Notes under the pieces: generated by a model
Told to the model about the DNA's origin: nothing
What the model saw: the letters and a program-made list of their open reading frames with translations, nothing else
Databases searched by the model: none
NCBI RefSeq assembly: GCF_023701525.1
Contig: NZ_JAMQAW010000025.1
Coordinates: forward strand, 138,853 to 202,852
Source of the DNA: Streptomyces albipurpureus
GTDB taxonomy: Bacteria; Actinomycetota; Actinomycetes; Streptomycetales; Streptomycetaceae
Length of the DNA: 64,000 nucleotides
Direction: 5' to 3'
Translations under genes and position numbers: made by a program
Shown here: piece by piece, positions 24,073-33,645 of the stretch
How the letters are laid out: every line of letters begins with the position of its first letter
Position numbering within the stretch: position 1 is the first letter of the stretch

Positions 24073-26364
24073 ATGTCACGTCGCGCCACGCTCTGGCGTG
24101 CCCTTCTGGCGCTGGCGATCATCGCCATATCGGTGTTCATCACCCTGACCAACCCGCCCCGCCTTGGACTCGATCTTCGCGGTGGCACCCGTATCGTCCT
24201 GGAGACCAAGGACTCCCCCACGGTCCGCGCCGACGCCGCGGCGACCGACCGGGCGGTGGAGGTGCTGCGCCAGCGGGTCGATGCGCTCGGAGTCTCCGAA
24301 CCATCGCTAGCACGCTCCGGGGAACGCCGTATCGTGGTCGAACTGCCGGGTGTACGGGACCCACGGCAGGCGGCCGAAGTCATCGGCCGTACCGCTCAGC
24401 TCACCTTCCACCCCGTACAGGCGGCGACCGCCGGGCCGAAGAGCGGACCGGCCGCGGATGGCTCCCGGGTGCTGGCGGACCCCGATGGAGCAGGGAGTTT
24501 CCTCCAGCTCGCGCCGCCAGGACTGACCGGCGAGGGAGTCAAGAACGCCGAGGCCGTGCTGGACACCCAGTCAGGGCGGGGCTGGACCGTGGATCTCTCC
24601 TTCCGCGGTGGCGGCAAGGACTGGGCCAAACTCACCGGCGCTGCGGCGTGTGCCGCACCCGGCGACCCCGCCCGCCAGGTGGCGATCGTCCTGGACGACA
24701 GAATCGTCTCGGCTCCTGGGATGGAGCAGTCAGTGCCCTGCGGGGCGGGCATCACCGGTGGGTCCGCCCAGATCACCGGCAACTTCAGCGCCGCGGAGGC
24801 ACGCGATCTGGCGGCACTGGTCAAGGGCGGTGCCCTCCCCGTGCCCGTGACCACCATCGAGCAGAACGTGGTGGGCCCGACCCTCGGCAAGGACGCGATC
24901 CAGGCGAGCGCGCTCGCCGCGGTGATCGGTCTGATCTGTACCGGGGTGTTCATCATCGCCGTCTACCGGCTGGTCGGTCTGCTCGCCACCATCGCCCTGG
25001 CGCTCTACGGGCTGATCTCCTACGCCGCTGTCGTAGCGCTGGGCGCCACCCTGACCCTGCCGGGGCTCGCTGGTTTCGTTCTGGCGATCGGCATCGCGGT
25101 GGACGCCAATGTGCTGGTTTTCGAACGCGCGCGGGAGGAGTACCTGCGCTCCGCTGACCGGACGGTGGATCTACGGCGTCCGCTTCGGGTCGGGTTCCAG
25201 AAGGCGTGGAGCGCGGTCGCCGATTCCCATGTGACGACCCTGCTGGCGGCAGGACTGCTGTTCGCGTTCGCCATCGGCCCGGTCAAGGGCTTCGGGGTGA
25301 CGCTCGCCATCGGTGTTCTCGTCTCGCTGATATCGGCGATGCTCATCACCCGGCTGCTCGCCGACTGGGCCTTGCGCCTCGGCCCGGTGCGACGGCGGCC
25401 GGCGCTCACCGGACTGACCATGACGGGCCGGGTGAGGGCCCATCTGGAACGCCGTCCACCACGGTTGATGCGGCACCGGCGGCGTTGGCTCGGAGCCTGC
25501 GCCGGGCTTCTTCTGCTGGCGCTCGGGGGTATCGGGGTGCGCGGTCTGGAGTTCGGCGTCGAGTTCACCGGCGGACGGCAGATCCAGTACGCGGCCGAGC
25601 GATCGGTGGACGCCGACATCGCCCGCCAGGCCGTCGCGGACGCGGGCTTCCCCCGGGCCGTGGTGCAGGCGACCGGCGAGAAGTCGATCACCGTACGCAC
25701 GGAGGAGCTCAGCAACCAGGAGCAGGAAAAGGTCCGCGGGGAGCTGGAGAAGGCCGTGGGGAAGGTGTCGATCGAGCGGGACGACACCATAGGGCCGAGC
25801 CTCGGTAGCGAACTGCGCCAGCATGCGCTGATCGCACTCGCGGTCGCGGTTGCCGCACAGCTCATCTATCTGACCGTGCGATTCCGTTGGACGTTCGCCG
25901 CGGCGGCGGTGGCCGCGATGGTGCAGGACGTCCTTCTGGTGGTGGGACTGTTCGCCTGGTTGGGCAAACCAGTCGACAGTGTGTTCCTCGCCGCTCTGCT
26001 GACCGTCGTCGGCTACTCGGTCAATGACACCGTCGTCGTCCTCGACCGGTTGCGGGAGCTACGCCGTGCGGCACCGCGCGGCGCCTGGCCGGAGCTGGCT
26101 GACAAGGCGGTGGCCCAGACCCTGCCCCGTACGGTCAACACCGGCATGGGTGCGCTGTTCGTGCTGATGGCGCTCGCGGTGCTCGGTGGGGATTCACTGA
26201 CCGACTTCGCGATCGCCCTGCTGGTGGGTGTCGTCGCCGGCATTGCTTCGACCGTGTTCACGGCCATGCCGATCGCGGTGGAGCTCCAGCATCGGCATCC
26301 CGATCGGCCGCGCACCAAACCTGCTCGCAAGCGGGACCGCAGCGGAACGGGAGCGGTGGTCTAG
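24073..26364 (+). CDS. secDF: SecD-SecF fusion, protein-export RND subunit
   Basis: A 763-residue fusion with the twelve helices of SecD plus SecF. The SecD half begins with helix 1 and NPPRLGLDLRGGTRIVLETKD. It has an exported P1 domain ending in GNFSAAEARDLAALVKGGAL, then the D4-type helix LAGFVLAIGIAVDANVLVFE. The SecF half has GVEFTGGRQIQY, VRFRWTFAAAAVAAMVQDVL and VGYSVNDTVVVLDRLREL. It uses the proton gradient to help pull proteins out of SecYEG. No yajC or RecJ/apt genes flank it, unlike the usual separate secD and secF genes of Streptomyces, so this is probably an additional copy. ATG 24073 follows GTGGAG. Confidence 0.93.
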   Translation: MSRRATLWRALLALAIIAISVFITLTNPPRLGLDLRGGTRIVLETKDSPTVRADAAATDRAVEVLRQRVDALGVSEPSLARSGERRIVVELPGVRDPRQAAEVIGRTAQLTFHPVQAATAGPKSGPAADGSRVLADPDGAGSFLQLAPPGLTGEGVKNAEAVLDTQSGRGWTVDLSFRGGGKDWAKLTGAAACAAPGDPARQVAIVLDDRIVSAPGMEQSVPCGAGITGGSAQITGNFSAAEARDLAALVKGGALPVPVTTIEQNVVGPTLGKDAIQASALAAVIGLICTGVFIIAVYRLVGLLATIALALYGLISYAAVVALGATLTLPGLAGFVLAIGIAVDANVLVFERAREEYLRSADRTVDLRRPLRVGFQKAWSAVADSHVTTLLAAGLLFAFAIGPVKGFGVTLAIGVLVSLISAMLITRLLADWALRLGPVRRRPALTGLTMTGRVRAHLERRPPRLMRHRRRWLGACAGLLLLALGGIGVRGLEFGVEFTGGRQIQYAAERSVDADIARQAVADAGFPRAVVQATGEKSITVRTEELSNQEQEKVRGELEKAVGKVSIERDDTIGPSLGSELRQHALIALAVAVAAQLIYLTVRFRWTFAAAAVAAMVQDVLLVVGLFAWLGKPVDSVFLAALLTVVGYSVNDTVVVLDRLRELRRAAPRGAWPELADKAVAQTLPRTVNTGMGALFVLMALAVLGGDSLTDFAIALLVGVVAGIASTVFTAMPIAVELQHRHPDRPRTKPARKRDRSGTGAVV

Positions 26365-26384
26365 CAGGCTCGGGACGGCAAAAG

Positions 26385-26414
26385 GGCGGGGCCGGGTCGA
26401 TATCCGGCCCCGCC
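26385..26414. terminator. Terminator after secDF
   Basis: GGCGGGGCCGG (26385-26395) pairs perfectly with CCGGCCCCGCC (26404-26414), 8-nt loop. It lies between convergent secDF and GNAT genes. Confidence 0.75.
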
Positions 26415-26457
26415 GATCCGCTCCGGGCGGGAGGGCCCCGAGCCCGCGGGGACCGCG

Positions 26458-26955
26458 CTATTCGGCCGTGGGGATGGGGAAGACAAGTTCGGGTCGGTCC
26501 CAGTTCACCACGGGGGGCTGGGCCAAGACCGTGCCCGTGCGCCGCGCTCCGACGCTGCGGTAGAAGCCCTCGGCCGGCGGGTGGGAGACCACCCGTACCG
26601 CTTCGATGCCCGCACCGCGTGCCTCAGCGACCATATGGCTGACCAACCGGCGCCCGATGCCGAGGCCTTGCGCCCGGTCCGCGACGAACATCAGATCGAG
26701 TTCGGGCGGGCTCAGCAGCAACGAGTAGAAGCCGAGCAGGGTGTCGTCTTCGTCGACGGCCACATGGACCGGATGAGCCTCGATGTAGTCGGGCCCCACC
26801 CGGTACTGGGCGACCATGGACGCATAGCCGCCCTCATACGCACGTGAGCGGCGCACCAGGTTGGTGAGGCGCTTGGCATCCCGAGCGGTCGCCCGTCTGA
26901 TCCGTACGCCTTCTCCCCGAGCCGCCCGCCCCCGGCGGGCCATACGTGAACTCAT
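26458..26955 (-). CDS. GNAT N-acetyltransferase
   Basis: A 165-residue GNAT-fold protein. The acetyl-CoA loop is RAQGLGIGRRLVSHMV (near residue 95), preceded by the LDLMFVADRAQ strand and followed by FYRSVGARRTG, the usual C-terminal beta-bulge region. Substrate is unknown. No strong SD precedes ATG 26955; ATG 26943 is also possible. Confidence 0.85.
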   Translation of the reverse strand: MSSRMARRGRAARGEGVRIRRATARDAKRLTNLVRRSRAYEGGYASMVAQYRVGPDYIEAHPVHVAVDEDDTLLGFYSLLLSPPELDLMFVADRAQGLGIGRRLVSHMVAEARGAGIEAVRVVSHPPAEGFYRSVGARRTGTVLAQPPVVNWDRPELVFPIPTAE

Positions 26956-26978
26956 TCAGCGAGTATTGCATTCACCGG

Positions 26979-27362
26979 TCACCTGTGAAGAAACAGACAG
27001 AAGGGGTGACCTGCGGGGTCAAGCAGGACAGTGAGGTCACCGCCCGGCGGCTGCCACGCCGCTTCGGTTGCTCCCAGCGACACCGCGTGCCGGGTGGCGG
27101 CCTCCAGATCGTCGACCTGAATGTCCGGGTGCAGCATCTTCTGCTGGGCTCCGGGTTCCTCGGGCCAGTATGGAGGCTGGTAGTCCGCTTCGCTCTGGAG
27201 GGAGAGGCCCAGGGTGCCGTCCGGTGACCGTAGGTGGACCCAGCCGGGTTCGCTGGAGCGCGTCCGCCAACCGAGTAGTTGGGCGTAGAACGCGGCGAGT
27301 GCCTGAGCGTCATGGCAGTCGATCACGATGCTCGCCAAGGTGAATCGAGGGGCGCTGGTCAT
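26979..27362 (-). CDS. VOC-family (glyoxalase-like) protein
   Basis: A 127-residue vicinal-oxygen-chelate protein: two beta-alpha-beta-beta-beta repeats beginning LASIVIDCHDAQALAAFYAQ and MLHPDIQVDDLEAATRHAVS, ending LDPAGHPFCLF. GGGAGAG precedes ATG 27362. Many such proteins bind small hydrophobic compounds or confer resistance; no substrate can be assigned. Confidence 0.85.
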   Translation of the reverse strand: MTSAPRFTLASIVIDCHDAQALAAFYAQLLGWRTRSSEPGWVHLRSPDGTLGLSLQSEADYQPPYWPEEPGAQQKMLHPDIQVDDLEAATRHAVSLGATEAAWQPPGGDLTVLLDPAGHPFCLFLHR

Positions 27363-27496
27363 GCTCTCTCCCTGACCTGGGGCGGCCCGTGGGCCGGTCG
27401 GTGGACCGGCGCCCGGGCTGCTGGGCAACTGAACGGAGCACCGGAAGGGACGCCTGATGGATCGTTCTTCGGACGCCACCGGGTCGGTCGGTGGTG

Positions 27497-27958
27497 TCAG
27501 CCTTGGCCGCGTCGGCCGTGGGGCCCCGTTCCTCTCTGTTCGTCGTCGTGGGAGGCGCGACTTCGCTGGTCGTCGTAGCCGGTGCGAGCCGAATCGATCG
27601 CGGCCATGTTCTGCTCGGCCCAGCGGGTCACCTCACGGAGGACGGGTAGCAGGCTCCGCCCGAGCGGGGTCAGGGCGTAGTCGACCCTCACCGGCACACT
27701 CGGGGTGAGGGTGCGTGAGAGCAGTCCATCGCGTTCGAGGCGGCGCAGTGTCTCGGTGAGCATCTTCTGGCTGGCCCCCGCGATCGACTGAGCCAATTCG
27801 CCGTAACGCCGCGGGCCCTCGGTCAGCTCCTTGAGGATCAGGGCGACCCATTTCTCCCCCAGGCGTTCAAGCAGGCGGTTGGTCGAACAGGCGGCGAACC
27901 GGTCCTGATGGGCGATCCGGGCATCGGAACGTCGTTGGGCGGCGGTGCGCGTCGTCAT
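27497..27958 (-). CDS. HxlR-family transcriptional regulator
   Basis: A 153-residue winged-helix protein of the HxlR type: LLERLGEKWVALILKEL, YGELAQSIAGASQKMLTETL and LERDGLLSRTLTPSVPVRVD. A conserved Cys (FAACSTN, near residue 24) at the redox-sensing position suggests response to electrophiles or oxidants, as in YodB/QorR (inference). It is divergent from an NADPH-binding oxidoreductase, its probable target. Confidence 0.88.
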   Translation of the reverse strand: MTTRTAAQRRSDARIAHQDRFAACSTNRLLERLGEKWVALILKELTEGPRRYGELAQSIAGASQKMLTETLRRLERDGLLSRTLTPSVPVRVDYALTPLGRSLLPVLREVTRWAEQNMAAIDSARTGYDDQRSRASHDDEQRGTGPHGRRGQG

Positions 27959-28069
27959 GGCATCCCTTCGTGTGCGTTGGCCACGGTGAAGTGCGTACTG
28001 CCCATTCAACGGCAGCAGCGCCTAGCGTCCCTGGGAACCGCACGGTCCGCATTCAAACGGGGAGAGACC

Positions 28070-28708
28070 TTGACGACGATCGCCATCCTGGGCTCCGGCA
28101 CGGTGGCCCGAGCACTCACCGGCGCCCTGCGACGGGCGGGGCATGAGGTCCTGGTGGGCTCGCGTGACCCGCGGACCGCGATCCGCGCCGAAGCCGGTTC
28201 CGCCGTACGCGCCACCGGCCTCTGGGAGGCCGCCGGTTCCGCGGAACTGGTCATCAACGCTCTGCCGGGGTCCGTCTCGGTGGAGGTTCTCGCCGGTCTT
28301 GCGAAGGCGCTCGCGGACAAGGTCCTGATCGATATCGCCAACGCCACCGAGATCGACGCACATGGATTCGCGTCGGCGGCCATCTACCCCGGCAGCAGCC
28401 TTGCCGAGCAGCTCCAACTATCGCTGCCGGCCGTCCACGTGGTGAAGACCCTCAACACGGTGCACGCGTCGCTGATGGGCGATCCCTCGCAACTGGCCTT
28501 CCCTCCTTGCGCCTTCCTCTCGGGCAACGAGGCCCGCGCCAAGGGGAGGGTCGCCGAACTGCTGGGCGAGTTGGGCTGGGCACGGGAGTGGATCATCGAT
28601 CTCGGGGACATCCGGACGGCTCGGGGCCCCGAGTCCTTCGTGCTCATGGTGGGCGATCTGGTCCGGGCGCTGGGACCCGTGCCGTTCGGTATGGCCATCG
28701 CGCGATGA
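28070..28708 (+). CDS. F420/NADP reductase-like dinucleotide-binding protein
   Basis: A 212-residue Rossmann-fold protein. IAILGSGTVARALTGALRRA (residues 4-23) is the nucleotide-binding loop, and VGSRDP (near residue 31) is typical of NADP-dependent F420 oxidoreductase relatives. VKTLNTVHASLMGDPSQL near 125 also fits. A TTG start at 28070 with GGGGAGAG upstream agrees with homology. A candidate -10 TAGCGT lies at 28023-28028. It is divergent from the HxlR regulator, so it is probably induced by redox stress. Confidence 0.82.
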   Translation: MTTIAILGSGTVARALTGALRRAGHEVLVGSRDPRTAIRAEAGSAVRATGLWEAAGSAELVINALPGSVSVEVLAGLAKALADKVLIDIANATEIDAHGFASAAIYPGSSLAEQLQLSLPAVHVVKTLNTVHASLMGDPSQLAFPPCAFLSGNEARAKGRVAELLGELGWAREWIIDLGDIRTARGPESFVLMVGDLVRALGPVPFGMAIAR

Positions 28709-29273
28709 GGTCCAAGCGATTCCGGTCCACCTGCCGCTACCACCGCTCCCCTCTCCACTTATGTTCTGAAGACGTTCGAGAGCACCGCCCGGAGCCGCCG
28801 GGCGTCTGGTCTGCGCCCTGGGTCCCTGCGCACCGAGGAGACGGTTGACGAGGCTCGGTCCCGCTGAGCACGCAGGGCGCCGCATACAGGGGAGAGCCTG
28901 TGGCCAGCGTCACGCATATGCCCCGACGGAAGCCGGTGGCGGCGCCGGGGCGGGCGGGGCGGTTCCTCGCCGTCGCTGCTCATGGCGGGTACATGTTCCG
29001 GGGACTAGGCTCTGACCGTTGGGAACGCGCCTGAATCAGCTGGAATCCATCTTGCCCGACCCCCGCAAAGTCGGTAAAACGGTGAAGGCGGTGGCCAGCC
29101 CTAGTACACCGCCCTGAGTCCAGACCTGGCTTCAGCATATGACCGGGGCACCATCGCATCGAGTGTTGCCAAATCCCTTACGGGCCATCGCTCCCTGTGC
29201 AAGAGTCGTAACGGTCCATTGTTCAGACCGTGTCTCAGACCTGGCCCCGGCCACGCCTGTATCGGAGTACGAC
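28709..29273. other. Intergenic, no gene seen
   Basis: About 565 bp between the reductase and the phosphatase gene. The phosphatase frame is open in its last 130 bp, but the SD at 29265-29268 favours the later start. No RNA or mobile element recognised. Confidence 0.45.
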
Positions 29274-30737
29274 ATGCCGTCCCATGTGTTCGCGGACCGT
29301 CCTGCCGCGCAGCCTCCAGAGCGTGGCACCGTCGACGCCTTGATCACCCGGACGCACCGGCTGCGGGGTGATCTGGACGCCGTCCGCCGAGACTCGGTAG
29401 TGGACATCGACGATCCACAGGGGAGATGGCAGCGCGCGCTCTGTGATCTGGCAGTTCACCAACTCGACGACCTCGGCTCCCACCTGGGCCAGCTCAAGGA
29501 AGGGCTACCGCCGCCCCTCAACAACACTGTCGGCACCGACAACCCCGACGGCGCCGACGCGCCCTCCCACGCCTATGTGAAGGACGGCGACCGACGGACC
29601 GGCGCACTCCTCAGCCGGATCGGCAGTGCGGAGTGGAATCTCCTCACCGATGAGGTGAGCTGGTCGGACGAACTCTTCCGCATCGTGGGGCGCGCCCCGA
29701 AGAGCGGTCCGATGACCCTGGATGAGTTGCCCTCCATCGTCTTCGCCGAGGACCAGTCCCTCCTGACCGCGCTGGTGACCGCCTGTCTGGTCGATGGCCG
29801 TCCCATCGACGGTGAATTCCGTATGGTCCGGGCCGACGGCAGGGTCCGTACCGTCCATATGACCGGCGAACCCGTGCTGGACTCCGATGGTTCGACCGCT
29901 TCCATGTGGGCGGTGTTCCGCGACGTCAGCGAGCTACGCCGCAGCGAACGGGCGGTACGGGAGAGCCGTGATTCGCTCCACCGCCGGCAGCACTTCGAGC
30001 AGACGGAGCACCGGCTCGCAGTTGAACTGCAGGAGGCGGTTCTCCCCCCGTGGCGTGGCTCCCTGCACTTCCCGCTCGACGGCAGCGCCGGGGTGGATGT
30101 CGCCGCACACTACCTCCCCTCCATCAACAGGGCTCTGATCGGGGGAAACTGGTATGACGCCCTCCAGCTTCCCTCCGGCACCTCGATGTTCAGCGTCGGC
30201 GATCTGACCGGACACGGCGTCACCGCGACCTCCACGATGGCCATGCTGCTCGGTGCGCTACGGGGTCTGGGCGTGGCCGGCATCCAACCGGGCCAGGTCA
30301 TGGGGCATCTCAACCAACTGCTGGAGACTTCGGTTCAACCGGCGCTGGGCAGCGCCGTGTGCTGCCGGTTCGACCCGGTGACCCGCACCCTCTCCTGGGC
30401 GCAGGCGGGACACCCCGCTCCGCTGCTCTTCCGCGACGGAACGGGGCGTGCCCTGACGCCACCCGATGGTGTGCTGCTCGGTGCTACCTCCAACGCCGGT
30501 TACGAACAGGCCGAGCTAGCACTTCGGCCCGGGGATCTGCTGGTGCTGCGCACCGACGGTCTCACCCGCAGGAGCGCGGCGGAGGAAGAGGACGGCACCG
30601 ATCTCCTGCTGGCCCTGGCGCCCCGCCTCACCGAGGCCCGCGACGCCCAGGAATGCGTACGGATCGTGGTCGAGGCATGTCACGCGGACGAACGCGCGGA
30701 TGACGCCTGTGTACTGGTCGCGAGGGTCGGTTCCTAG
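29274..30737 (+). CDS. PAS-domain PP2C-type (SpoIIE/RsbU) phosphatase
   Basis: A 487-residue protein. Residues 1-105 have helical, hydrophilic character, a PAS_3-like sensor spans about 113-230 (GSAEWNLLTDEVSWSDELFR; WAVFRDVSELRRSE), and a PP2C/SpoIIE domain follows to the end. The phosphatase motifs are AVELQEAVLPP, VGDLTGHGVTATSTMAML, WAQAGHPAPLL, LVLRTDGLTRR and ADDACVLVARV. The motif usually written GGDWYD reads GGNWYD here, so one metal-binding Asp is Asn. Such proteins act on anti-anti-sigma factors. Start ATG 29274 has GGAG at good distance. Confidence 0.88.
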   Translation: MPSHVFADRPAAQPPERGTVDALITRTHRLRGDLDAVRRDSVVDIDDPQGRWQRALCDLAVHQLDDLGSHLGQLKEGLPPPLNNTVGTDNPDGADAPSHAYVKDGDRRTGALLSRIGSAEWNLLTDEVSWSDELFRIVGRAPKSGPMTLDELPSIVFAEDQSLLTALVTACLVDGRPIDGEFRMVRADGRVRTVHMTGEPVLDSDGSTASMWAVFRDVSELRRSERAVRESRDSLHRRQHFEQTEHRLAVELQEAVLPPWRGSLHFPLDGSAGVDVAAHYLPSINRALIGGNWYDALQLPSGTSMFSVGDLTGHGVTATSTMAMLLGALRGLGVAGIQPGQVMGHLNQLLETSVQPALGSAVCCRFDPVTRTLSWAQAGHPAPLLFRDGTGRALTPPDGVLLGATSNAGYEQAELALRPGDLLVLRTDGLTRRSAAEEEDGTDLLLALAPRLTEARDAQECVRIVVEACHADERADDACVLVARVGS

Positions 30738-30794
30738 CGGCGGACGCGTTTTGGGACCCCGATGCGAGCCGCGCCGTTCCAGCCTGTGACGATG

Positions 30795-32288
30795 TTAGAT
30801 CTCGACACTCCTCGACCTCGGTGAAGGGCTGTTGGGGAGGGCCAGTCGGATCTCCTCCCGAAGGTCCTCGATCGTTCCGTAGCCGGCGTACTGGCCGGTG
30901 AGCCGATACATCTCGCGCAGCCTGTCCCAGGTTCGGTGCGATGAGGTCTCCCCCATCGAGACGAGTGCGAGCCTGGCATAGCGATCGGCCTGTTCGGGAT
31001 CGTCCGAGATGAAGCAGGCCGAGGCCAGCGAGATGTAGTCGAAGATCTTTGACCGCTGTCGACCACCTTCGCGTAGTTCCAGCGCCTTCTTGGCGTGGTT
31101 CTGGGCGATCGTCGCCGCTGAGGGATCGTGCTCGGCGAGGGTCCGGTAGGCCAGGGCTTCCATCCCATGGAGATCCGCCTCGTCGAACATCTGCATCCAA
31201 CTGGGCGGCGGTACATCGCTCTTGTCGGAGACGAAGAGCTCCTCCGCCTCACCGAGGGTGCGGCGCATGGCGTGGCCCTGCCCCTTGGCCGCCTGCGCCC
31301 AAGCCTCGATGGTGTGGAGCATCGCCTGGGTCCGTGGCAGTGTCTCCTCGCCGGAGCCGGACTTGGCGAGCTTCATCAGATCGAGGGCGTCGTCGGGTCG
31401 GCCCAGGTGGACCATCTGCCGAGCAGCCCGGGAGAGCGCTTCGCCGGCACGGGGGCGATCGCCCCCTTCGCGAGCCGCGTGCGCGGCGATGACGAAGTAC
31501 TTCTGCGCGGTGGGCTCAAGGCCGACGTCGTGCGACATCCAGCCGGCGAGGACGGCGAGGTTGGCGGCGACGCCCCACAGGCGCCGCTGGAGGTGTTCGG
31601 GGTGACGGTAGGAGAGCATTCCGCCGACTTCATTGAGCTGGCCCACGACGGCCTTGCGCTGGAGCCCGCCGCCGCGAGCGGCGTCCCAGGCGCGGAAGAC
31701 TTCGACGGAGCGTTCCAGTGCCGTGATCTCCTGCGACCCGATGGGGGCCGCCTCGTAGCGGTCGTAGCCTGCGGGGTCTGCGTGGAGGAGGCTCTCGGTG
31801 TAGGGGACGTCCTGGGCGAGTGCGAGGTCGGTGTGCAGCCAATCGTGCATAGCGCTGCTGAGTGCTGTTCCTGCGGCGAGCGCGGCGCCCGCGCCCACCA
31901 AGCCGCGGCGGTTGAGCATGAGGTCCATTCCCGTGAATTCGGTGAGGACCGCCGCCGTCCGGTCGGGCGCCCAGGGAAGACCGTCAGGGTTGTCCGACCC
32001 CTGCGCGTCCTTCCGTCTACCCGCTCGCCCGTTCCGTGCAAAGCCGAGATCCTCGATGGTCACGACACGGCCGAGACGCTCGGTGAACAGGGCAGCCAGC
32101 ACCCGCGGCACAGGATCACGCGGGGTTTCCCCCATGTCTATCCAGCGTCTCACCCGAGAGGTGTCGGTCGCCAGCTGGGGATGGCCCATGGCCGCCGCCT
32201 GCCGGTTTACGAGTCTCGCGAGTTCGCCCTTGGACCAGCCGGCTAGGCCGAACAGATCGCACAGACGGGTGTTGGGTACTCCGGTCAC
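30795..32288 (-). CDS. Nsd-family (NsdA/NsdB-like) developmental regulator
   Basis: A 497-residue protein matching the NsdA/NsdB group of Streptomyces negative regulators of sporulation and antibiotic production. The N-terminus (LCDLFGLAGWSKGELARLVN; SRVRRWIDMGETPRDPVP) is highly characteristic. Residues 150-480 are helical and TPR-like (NEVGGMLSYRHPEHLQRRLW and similar). In S. coelicolor nsdA lies beside amtB-glnK, which are absent here, so this may be the NsdB type or another paralogue. The start is taken as GTG 32288 behind a G-rich stretch. It is divergent from a phosphotransferase gene. Confidence 0.82.
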   Translation of the reverse strand: MTGVPNTRLCDLFGLAGWSKGELARLVNRQAAAMGHPQLATDTSRVRRWIDMGETPRDPVPRVLAALFTERLGRVVTIEDLGFARNGRAGRRKDAQGSDNPDGLPWAPDRTAAVLTEFTGMDLMLNRRGLVGAGAALAAGTALSSAMHDWLHTDLALAQDVPYTESLLHADPAGYDRYEAAPIGSQEITALERSVEVFRAWDAARGGGLQRKAVVGQLNEVGGMLSYRHPEHLQRRLWGVAANLAVLAGWMSHDVGLEPTAQKYFVIAAHAAREGGDRPRAGEALSRAARQMVHLGRPDDALDLMKLAKSGSGEETLPRTQAMLHTIEAWAQAAKGQGHAMRRTLGEAEELFVSDKSDVPPPSWMQMFDEADLHGMEALAYRTLAEHDPSAATIAQNHAKKALELREGGRQRSKIFDYISLASACFISDDPEQADRYARLALVSMGETSSHRTWDRLREMYRLTGQYAGYGTIEDLREEIRLALPNSPSPRSRSVEI

Positions 32289-32349
32289 GTCAAGCCCCCA
32301 GGTTCTCGGCTGTGTTGACAGTAACCCTCCGTCAGGTACGTGGCGACTA

Positions 32350-32376
32350 TTCGCCAGGGTTTCGCCAGGGTGCGCC
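32350..32376. repeat. Short direct repeats between nsd and phosphotransferase genes
   Basis: TTCGCCAGGG occurs twice with 11-bp spacing, followed by a partial CGCCAG. It sits in the divergent intergenic region, so regulator binding is possible. Confidence 0.55.
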
Positions 32377-32517
32377 AGATGGTGTGCCACCCGCGCGCCG
32401 GTGTGAGGTAGGAACGCGCCACCCCGGCCCGGCATCGGGCACATTCCCCAGGATGTGCCCGATGCCGGGCGGGGCAGCGCTTGCAGACTGTCGGCGCGCG
32501 AAGGGATCTGTCACCCC

Positions 32518-33645
32518 ATGTACACAGCATCGTCCTCCGTGTCCGCCCCACACCGGCCGCAGCGCTCCACGGTCGCGGTCGGCACCGGACCGTATGCCAG
32601 TCCCGCGCACGCCCAAGCCCGGTTGCGACGGCCGGCCGCGGCGGCCGGCCAGCCCCTCAGCGGAAGAATCGACCTGTCAGGCCCCCAGGGTGCGCAACTG
32701 CGCATGGCGGTGGCGTCGGTCCATCGGATCTGCCCGGAGTTCAATCCGGTCCAGGTGCTGCGTCGCAGCGGACGCTCCGTACTGATCGTCGGGACGACCG
32801 GTCGCACCACCGCGGTCGCCAAGTGCCTCCTGGACCACTCACCGGTCTGGACCGAGCGGTTCCAGCACGAGATAGCGGTCTACCGGGCCTTCGTGCGTCA
32901 ACGCCCGTTGGTCCGGGCCCCGCGGCTGATCGCCGCCGACCCCGAGAACTGCACCCTGGTGATCGAACGGATGCCGGGCCGACCCGCGGCTCTGGTGCGT
33001 CACCCTGCCGAGGCTCCGCCGCGTGCCGACATCCGCGCGGTTCTCAGCTCGCTCGCCCGACTGAACAACTGGCGCCCACCCGCGGATGTGTTCGACCGTC
33101 CGCTCGACTACACCACGCGCATCGCGCACTACCACGAGCTCGGGATGTTCACCGACCGCGACCAGGGTGATCTCCACAAACTGCTGCACGGTTTGGCGTA
33201 CGCGGGCGACCGGCAGAGCATGAGCCAGTTCTGCCACGGTGACGCGCTGCTCTCCAACATCCTGCTCTCGCCCACCGGACCCGTCCTCGTCGACTGGGAG
33301 CACGCGGGCTGGTACCTGCCGGGCTATGACCTGGCCACTCTCTGGTCGGTACTGGGGGACGCACCCGCCGCGCGCCGGCACATCAGCCAGCTCGCGCAGC
33401 GGGGAGGCCCCGCGGCACGCGATGCGTTCCTGGTCAATCTGATGCTGGTACTCACCCGGGAGATCCGCACCTACGAGACCGCGGTACAGCGCACCCTGCG
33501 GGAGTCGGGACCCTCGGGCGGCGGGTCCCCGGCAGGCCCGGGAGGCGCATCGTCCGGCGAGGAGCAGCGCCTGCTGCTGCGGCGACTGCACGATGACTGC
33601 GCACTCGCCCGGAGGGCGGTGCGTGCCGCGGTCGGCACTCGCTGA
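32518..33645 (+). CDS. Aminoglycoside-phosphotransferase-fold kinase
   Basis: A 375-residue APH-family protein. FCHGDALLSNILL near residue 240 carries the catalytic HxDxxxxN, and VLVDWEHAGWYLPGYDLATL carries the metal-binding Asp. N-terminal residues 1-60 are low complexity. Substrate unknown; such proteins in Streptomyces act on sugars, amines or small metabolites and need not be resistance enzymes. ATG 32518 has AAGGGAT upstream. Confidence 0.8.
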   Translation: MYTASSSVSAPHRPQRSTVAVGTGPYASPAHAQARLRRPAAAAGQPLSGRIDLSGPQGAQLRMAVASVHRICPEFNPVQVLRRSGRSVLIVGTTGRTTAVAKCLLDHSPVWTERFQHEIAVYRAFVRQRPLVRAPRLIAADPENCTLVIERMPGRPAALVRHPAEAPPRADIRAVLSSLARLNNWRPPADVFDRPLDYTTRIAHYHELGMFTDRDQGDLHKLLHGLAYAGDRQSMSQFCHGDALLSNILLSPTGPVLVDWEHAGWYLPGYDLATLWSVLGDAPAARRHISQLAQRGGPAARDAFLVNLMLVLTREIRTYETAVQRTLRESGPSGGGSPAGPGGASSGEEQRLLLRRLHDDCALARRAVRAAVGTR

